A stretch of DNA of 64,000 bases, taken from the NCBI GenBank assembly GCA_040386075.1, contig JAZKGE010000019.1, positions 1-64,000 of the forward strand, written 5' to 3'. The notes beneath the pieces are model-generated. The model worked only from the letters and a program-made list of their open reading frames with translations. It did no database searches and was not told the DNA's origin. The position numbers were made by a program, and so were the translations under genes. Position 1 is the first letter of the stretch; each line of letters begins with the position of its first letter. The stretch comes from UBA4416 sp040386075 (GTDB lineage: Bacteria > Bacteroidota > Bacteroidia > B-17B0 > Aurantibacillaceae). Below are positions 59,423 to 64,000 of the stretch, in pieces.

Positions 59423-59570
59423 TTCTGTAATTGAAATTATAATGAATTATCAAAAAACAAAGATCAAGGCTTTTGAAAAATTTATCAATGAGTTTACTAA
59501 TGTAAATGACGCCGATAAATTTTTCATGTAACGTAGAGATTTGTTTTTTTAATAATTCTCTGTTAAATAA

Positions 59571-59598
59571 AAAAACAAAACACAGGTGTTTTGTTTTT
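59571..59598 (-). terminator. Intrinsic terminator of the ACP operon
   Basis: A perfect 13-bp stem AAAAACAAAACAC / GTGTTTTGTTTTT with a 2-base centre, 26 bases beyond the ACP stop; T run on the minus strand. It is AT-rich and may be only partly efficient. Confidence 0.65.
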
Positions 59599-59624
59599 TA
59601 GTTTTTTTGAAAATAAAACGGAAA

Positions 59625-59882
59625 TTAAGCAACTGCTTTCTCCTGAACTTTATTGTAGCAATAAGTATAAAAATCCTGGAATGTATGGATCGTTAAAAAA
59701 TCTTCACCAACTACTTTGAAACCAAAATGACTTTCAATAACAACTACTAAATCAACGTAGTCCAGGCTATCTAATTCTAATGTTTCGCGTAAATTTGCAT
59801 CAGGAGTAATTTTAGATTCGTCTACTTCAAACTCATCAACTAAAAATCCATTTACTGTTTTAATAATTTCTTCTTGTGTCAT
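59625..59882 (-). CDS. Acyl carrier protein
   Basis: 85 residues with the ACP four-helix pattern and the phosphopantetheine site Ser39 in LELDSLDYVDLVVVIE. It is acidic, as usual. It follows the ketosynthase gene by 41 bases and ends in a terminator, so it is the last gene of the TAL-KR-KS-ACP operon. It is cluster-dedicated rather than the housekeeping AcpP, which usually sits by fabF in a fatty acid operon. It should carry the growing aryl polyene chain. Confidence 0.93.
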   Translation of the reverse strand: MTQEEIIKTVNGFLVDEFEVDESKITPDANLRETLELDSLDYVDLVVVIESHFGFKVVGEDFLTIHTFQDFYTYCYNKVQEKAVA

Positions 59883-59923
59883 TTGTTAACCTTTCTGTAT
59901 TTTATTTGTATTTTACTACAAAA

Positions 59924-61144
59924 TTAGGCAAATTTTTTGATAATCAAAGTAGAATTTGTTCCCCCAAAGCCAAAAGAGTTAGATAAAATGGTCTTTAACG
60001 GCGTTTGTTTGGTCTCTGCAATGATGTTTATTTTCTGAGAATCCTCATCCGGATTTTCAAAATTGATGTTTGGCGCGATAAAATCGTTCTGCATCATTAA
60101 CGTTGTATATACTATTTCACTGGCTCCTGCCATCCAGCATTCGTGGCCTGTCATGGATTTAGTAGAACTTACAGGCGTTTTATTTTCACCAAATACCTGA
60201 TCAATGGCTTTTGCTTCAACCCTGTCGCCACCCGGTGTTGAAGTAGCATGTGCATTAATATAATCGATGTCTTTTGCATTCAAATTAGCATCTCTTAACG
60301 ACATCTCCAGGGAACGTACCTGCCCGTCAACACTTGAATTACTGATATGATCACCATTACTTGAGAAACCATAACCAACAACTTCGGCTAATATTTTTGC
60401 TCCGCGCTTTTGTGCCGACTCTAAACTTTCTAATATAACTGTAGCTGCTCCTCCGCTAGGAATCAATCCATCACGGTCTCTGTCGAACGGACGAGATGCT
60501 TTGGTTGGCTCATTTTCTCTTACCGAAAAAGCACTTAGCCCATCAAAACTTCCAAAAGTATATGGATTTACTTCCTGAGCTCCGCCGCAAATTACCTGCT
60601 GTTGCAAGCCCGTACGGATCAGTAAATATCCCATGCCTATAGAATGAGAGCCGCTGGCACAAGCAGCCGCTAATGTAAAATTGATGCCTTTTAATTTATA
60701 GATGGTAGAAAGGTTCATGGTAACAGTTGAGTTCATCGACTGAAACGTTGCCCCCGAACCAACTAACATGGTATCTTTTTTTAATCTTACAGTATCGATA
60801 GCTTCCATGGTCGATTGTGCTACGCTATCATTACCATAAATAATGCCTACTTCCTGGTTTGCTATCCATTCAGGATCCATGTTAGCCATTTTCAAAGCTT
60901 CAGATGTTGCCATATAAGCAAATTCAGCAGGCTGTCCCATGCTCACACGCGCTCTTCTGTCTAATAATCCTTTCAATTCAGGTTTTCCAACTATGCCTGT
61001 TAGGGCAGAGCGGTAGCCCATATCTTTTCTTATCTGCTCAAAACCAATTCCTGATTTCCCGGCAAATAATGAATCTTTTACTTCGTCCACGTTCTTTCCT
61101 AAACATGACCAGGCACCTATTCCTGTTATTACTACTCTATTCAT
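59924..61144 (-). CDS. Beta-ketoacyl-ACP synthase (FabF-like, flexirubin/aryl polyene type)
   Basis: 406 residues with the Cys-His-His triad: Cys162 in AAACASGSHSIG, His299 in INAHATSTPGGD and His334 in SMTGHECWMAGASE. The C terminus has the family phrase NSFGFGGTNSTLII. This is a complete condensing enzyme and not a chain-length factor, because the active cysteine is present. Its ATG is 6 bases after the ketoreductase stop. In the cluster it would extend the aryl starter with malonyl units on the ACP. Confidence 0.93.
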   Translation of the reverse strand: MNRVVITGIGAWSCLGKNVDEVKDSLFAGKSGIGFEQIRKDMGYRSALTGIVGKPELKGLLDRRARVSMGQPAEFAYMATSEALKMANMDPEWIANQEVGIIYGNDSVAQSTMEAIDTVRLKKDTMLVGSGATFQSMNSTVTMNLSTIYKLKGINFTLAAACASGSHSIGMGYLLIRTGLQQQVICGGAQEVNPYTFGSFDGLSAFSVRENEPTKASRPFDRDRDGLIPSGGAATVILESLESAQKRGAKILAEVVGYGFSSNGDHISNSSVDGQVRSLEMSLRDANLNAKDIDYINAHATSTPGGDRVEAKAIDQVFGENKTPVSSTKSMTGHECWMAGASEIVYTTLMMQNDFIAPNINFENPDEDSQKINIIAETKQTPLKTILSNSFGFGGTNSTLIIKKFA

Positions 61145-61150
61145 TTTCTT

Positions 61151-61879
61151 TTAACTGTATAATCCTCCGTTTACTGAAATAACCTGACCTGTAACATAAC
61201 TCGAATCTTTCCCTACTAAAAACGCTACAACACCCGATACCTCTTCTGCCTCACCAAAACGGTTCATGGGGATCATGAATTTGTAGTCCTCTTCTTTGAT
61301 GTCTTCGGTCATATCTGTTTTAATAAATCCTGGTGCTACAGCATTTACCGTTATACCACGTTTACCAACTTCCTGGGCCAATGCTTTGGTTGCTGCAATT
61401 ACTGCGCCTTTTGCTGCAGAGTAACTTGTTTGTCCGGGTAAGCCTTTTAATCCTGATAAAGAAACAATGTTTACTATGCGGCCTTTACGCTTGGTTAACA
61501 TATTTTTTACTACATGACGCGTAACGTTATAAAAACCATCAACGGTGATGTCGATCACGCGTTTCCAATCTTCAGGCTGGATGAACACCATGATGTTATC
61601 TTTACGGATACCTGCATTATTTACCAATACAGTAATTGTTTTGTCTTTATTAGTATTGATCCATGTTTCGATATGTGCATCAGACTCTTCAGTACTGCTC
61701 ACATCAAATTTCATTAATACAACATCAACACCTTTGGCTGTTAAAAGATCTTTTGTTTTATTGGCCTCTACATCATTAGACGTATAATTTAAAATAATGT
61801 TATAGCCCATGTCTGCCAAACGTAAGCAAATTGCTTTTCCAATACCGCGGCTACCGCCTGTTACTAATGCGTATTCCAT
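61151..61879 (-). CDS. 3-ketoacyl-ACP reductase (FabG-like SDR)
   Basis: 242 residues of the classic SDR fold. The NADPH site is TGGSRGIGKAI (about 7-17), the NNAG motif is at 87-90, and the catalytic triad is Ser140, Tyr153 and Lys157 (GQTSYSAAKG). The C terminus ends YVTGQVISVNGGLYS as in FabG. It directly abuts the ammonia-lyase stop with no spacing and is 6 bases from the ketosynthase, so the set is one operon. It reduces the ketoacyl intermediates of the polyene. Confidence 0.93.
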   Translation of the reverse strand: MEYALVTGGSRGIGKAICLRLADMGYNIILNYTSNDVEANKTKDLLTAKGVDVVLMKFDVSSTEESDAHIETWINTNKDKTITVLVNNAGIRKDNIMVFIQPEDWKRVIDITVDGFYNVTRHVVKNMLTKRKGRIVNIVSLSGLKGLPGQTSYSAAKGAVIAATKALAQEVGKRGITVNAVAPGFIKTDMTEDIKEEDYKFMIPMNRFGEAEEVSGVVAFLVGKDSSYVTGQVISVNGGLYS

Positions 61880-63418
61880 TTATAAAATCTCTATGTGGTT
61901 ATAAAATATATAGTCTCTTACTGCTTTTACGTCTTTGTATTTCGTTGTGTCTTCTACAAAACACGGAAATATTTTACGGAGTTGAGTATAAGCTTCTTTT
62001 GATTTGGAAGATAATTTATCCTGCATTTTCAAATAATCAATGGCTTGTAAAATAGTCATCCATTCAATAGCCAACACTTCGTAACTATTCATGATCACTT
62101 TTTTGCAGATCAATGAAGCGTTAGCGCCCATGCTTACAATATCTTGGTTATCGTTATTGCTTGGAATACTATGAACATACATTGGGTTTGATAACATTTG
62201 ATTTTCGGCAGTGGTGGATGTTGCGGTAAATTGCACACCCTGCATCCCTAAATTCAAACCTAATACACCATGATTGACAAATGGAGGTAAAATATTATTG
62301 AGTTTGTTGTTCAATAAAAAATTCAGTTGTCTTTCGGCAAGCATGGATAATTTGGTAATAGAAATCTTTAATTTATCCATTTCCAAGGCAACATAATCAC
62401 CGTGAAAATTTCCGCCGTGGTATACATTCTTACGTTCCCAATCAACAATAGGGTTATCGTTAGCTGAATTAATTTCGTTGATCAAAACTTCTTTGGCGTA
62501 ATTTACTGTATCAACAATTGGCCCTACAATTTGCGGTACACAACGAATAGAGTAATATTCCTGCATTTTTTCCACTAATACATCCACTTCAACTTTTTGG
62601 TTGTAGTGATGCTCTTCGCGGCTCTTAACTAACTTGCTATCTTTTAAAGTTGCCTGCAACGCATTTGCTACGGCATTTTGTCCGTAGTGATGTTTTACTT
62701 CATTTAACGGAGTAGAGTAGTGGTCATCAAAACTCTGTACCAGTTCCATGATGGTTGCTGATGCCAAAAGACTCCAGTTCATCAGATTTTCCGCATAAAT
62801 AACATTTAGCATTCCAATACCGCTCATAGCGGATGTTCCATTCATTAAAGCTAACCCTTCACGAATGTGAATTTCCATGGGAGTGATATTTTCTTTTTTG
62901 AAAGCCTCTACCGTACTTGTAATAACACCGTTGTAATACACTTCTCCTTCACCTATAAGTGTTAATGCTAAATGTGCTAGCTGCACTAAATCGCCGCTGG
63001 CCCCTAAGCCACCGTGCTCATAAATAACCGGCGAAATATTTTTGTTGATCAGATCTTTAATTAAGATCAACGCATCCGGGTGAATACCTGCAAAACCTTG
63101 CATTAGCGTATTTAACCGGGCAAGCATCACCGCTTTACAGTCAATTTCAGGAATAGGATTACCTGCACCGGAGCAATGGCTGCGGATCAAATTGTATTGT
63201 AATTTCATTTGATCGTCATGGTTAATACGGTATTGTGCCATTGGCCCAAATCCTGTATTGATACCATATATTAATTTTTCACGAGTGAACTCTTTTAAAA
63301 AATAATGACTGCGGTATACTTTTCTCAACGCTTCTTCATCCAGATCAAGTTCTAATTTGTTAATTAAAACCTTGTAGAAATCGTCAGCCGATATTTTCTT
63401 ATCTCCTATCTTTACCAT
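61880..63418 (-). CDS. Aromatic amino acid ammonia-lyase, tyrosine ammonia-lyase type
   Basis: 512 residues of the HAL/PAL/TAL family. The MIO prosthetic group forms from Ala140-Ser141-Gly142 in GGLGASGDLVQLAHL. The substrate-selective pair at residues 80-81 is Ser-His (LIRSHCSG), as in histidine lyases. However, the sequence around it (YGINTGFGPMAQYRI, LQYNLIRSH, YVHSIPSNNDNQDIVSMG) closely follows the characterised Flavobacterium johnsoniae tyrosine ammonia-lyase as I remember it, which shares the Ser-His pair. Neighbouring KS, KR and ACP genes fit a flexirubin role: tyrosine to 4-coumarate as starter. An automatic hutH label would be misleading. Confidence 0.9.
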   Translation of the reverse strand: MVKIGDKKISADDFYKVLINKLELDLDEEALRKVYRSHYFLKEFTREKLIYGINTGFGPMAQYRINHDDQMKLQYNLIRSHCSGAGNPIPEIDCKAVMLARLNTLMQGFAGIHPDALILIKDLINKNISPVIYEHGGLGASGDLVQLAHLALTLIGEGEVYYNGVITSTVEAFKKENITPMEIHIREGLALMNGTSAMSGIGMLNVIYAENLMNWSLLASATIMELVQSFDDHYSTPLNEVKHHYGQNAVANALQATLKDSKLVKSREEHHYNQKVEVDVLVEKMQEYYSIRCVPQIVGPIVDTVNYAKEVLINEINSANDNPIVDWERKNVYHGGNFHGDYVALEMDKLKISITKLSMLAERQLNFLLNNKLNNILPPFVNHGVLGLNLGMQGVQFTATSTTAENQMLSNPMYVHSIPSNNDNQDIVSMGANASLICKKVIMNSYEVLAIEWMTILQAIDYLKMQDKLSSKSKEAYTQLRKIFPCFVEDTTKYKDVKAVRDYIFYNHIEIL

Positions 63419-63520
63419 AATTGTGGGTGCAATTTACAATATTACAAAGAATTTTACTATCAGTGCCGTTGGGTATTTATATTTTATCAATAAAATGCCA
63501 AAAATGTTTAATCTTTTCGC

Positions 63521-63528
63521 TATTTTGC
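63521..63528 (+). promoter_or_regulatory. Possible promoter element of the methyltransferase gene
   Basis: TATTTTGC followed by AG, one T short of TAnnTTTG, about 39 bases before the ATG. The 148-base gap between the divergent ammonia-lyase and methyltransferase genes must hold both promoters of this cluster. Confidence 0.3.
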
Positions 63529-63566
63529 AGCCTTTTAGTCAGCATACCTTTAAATTTTAGAATAGC

Positions 63567-64000
63567 ATGAATTTTTTCACCAAAGATACCAAATCAGCCT
63601 TTGAAGCCATTACTGCGGCTCAGTTTATTGCATTTGCCCCCATTGTTTTCCAGGCCACCAAATCGTTAAGAGATCTGGGAATCCTGGCAATGGTAGAAGC
63701 ATCCAGTGTAAATGGAGTTACTTTAGAAGAGATTCATGCCAAACTTAAATTATCAGAATATGGCGCGCGAGTGCTACTAGAAGCAGGTCTAGGAATTGGA
63801 TTAGTGATCAAAAACGACAATAAATATACCATTACTAAAACAGGAAGATTTATCTTAAATGACCGGATGACCAATGTGAATATGGATTTTTCAAACGATG
63901 TTTGTTATGAAGGTATGTTTACTTTAACAGAAAGTATTAAAACCGGAAAACCTACAGGATTAAAAGCTTTAGGGGATTGGCCAACTGTTTACGAAGGTTT
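63567..64000 (+). CDS. SAM-dependent methyltransferase, N-terminal part (cut by the window)
   Basis: The first 144 residues of a methyltransferase of the type with an N-terminal winged-helix dimerisation domain: MNFFTKDTKSAFEAITAAQF, then LRDLGILAMVEASSVNGVTLEEIHAKLKLSEYGARVLLEAGLGIGLV and YTITKTGRFIL. The SAM-binding part lies beyond the window. Methyltransferases of this form are regular parts of flexirubin and aryl polyene clusters. It is divergent from the ammonia-lyase gene and probably opens the other arm of the cluster. Confidence 0.8.
   Translation, partial: MNFFTKDTKSAFEAITAAQFIAFAPIVFQATKSLRDLGILAMVEASSVNGVTLEEIHAKLKLSEYGARVLLEAGLGIGLVIKNDNKYTITKTGRFILNDRMTNVNMDFSNDVCYEGMFTLTESIKTGKPTGLKALGDWPTVYEG

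Noticed and set aside
59919..59926. TAATTTTG on the minus strand at the end of the ketosynthase gene as an internal ACP promoter
   Set aside because: It matches the -7 consensus but includes the KS stop codon and has no -33 box; in AT-rich sequence it may be chance.
61880..63418. Histidine ammonia-lyase (hutH) working with the hutU at 5.5 kb
   Set aside because: The gene abuts KR, KS and ACP genes and resembles the F. johnsoniae tyrosine lyase; the Ser-His pair alone does not decide.

Overview
This window is chromosomal DNA of a member of the phylum Bacteroidota. The base composition is AT-rich. Six predicted secreted proteins end in type IX secretion (T9SS) sorting domains. Promoters match the Bacteroidota TTTG / TAnnTTTG consensus, and Shine-Dalgarno sites are mostly absent. 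Other phylum traits are the long-form urocanate hydratase, the DUF4296, DUF4349 and DUF4412 proteins, a hybrid TPR-kinase-receiver-AraC sensor, and a flexirubin/aryl-polyene type gene set at the right edge. The sequence does not allow a safe call below phylum. I see no rRNA, tRNA, CRISPR array, prophage or insertion sequence.

Layout. 0-10 kb: a cut cytochrome c, an ACMSD-type decarboxylase, an HD hydrolase, a DUF885 lipoprotein, urocanate hydratase, DNA photolyase and a HisKA_2 histidine kinase. 10-14.9 kb: leuS carrying an in-frame GC-rich palindrome, a 0.4 kb non-coding repeat region, and an FG-GAP T9SS protein. 15-20.8 kb: a deoC-ALDH-ALDH-like operon (minus) and a translationally coupled cysC-FemAB-GNAT operon (plus). 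21-33 kb: a membrane glycosyltransferase-like protein, YifB/ComM, a MerR regulator with a cobalamin-binding-like domain, an M20 peptidase, a hotdog dehydratase with an ABC exporter, and lipoproteins. 33-37 kb: YraN, an ECF sigma factor with its probable anti-sigma factor, and a LysM lytic transglycosylase. 37-42 kb: a tight plus-strand operon of two SCO-family proteins (one without its metal cysteines), a TM2-like protein and a hybrid sensor/AraC regulator. 43-50 kb: rluD, a T9SS protein and a PASTA protein (minus), then HU, a TPR protein, a 29-residue mS38-like ribosomal protein and RNase G (plus). 50-57 kb: a Trp/Tyr/His-rich secreted protein and four T9SS genes, three of which form a PKD-containing paralogue family with DNA-level duplication of the gene ends. 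57-64 kb: a helical-repeat protein and the left part of a flexirubin-type cluster: acyltransferase, ACP, ketosynthase, ketoreductase, tyrosine ammonia-lyase and a divergent methyltransferase cut by the window.

How the genes work together. The best-supported pathway is at the right edge. The ammonia-lyase should make a hydroxycinnamate starter, the KS/KR/ACP set extends it, and the acyltransferase and methyltransferase finish it. Outside the cluster, at 29.1-31.6 kb, a FabZ/ApeP-like dehydratase abuts an ABC-2 exporter and could serve the same or another lipid product. The deoC operon couples deoxyribose phosphate cleavage, which releases acetaldehyde, to an aldehyde dehydrogenase of split ALDH16-like form. 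Several start codons lie only 4-6 bases after a -7 promoter element, which suggests leaderless mRNAs.
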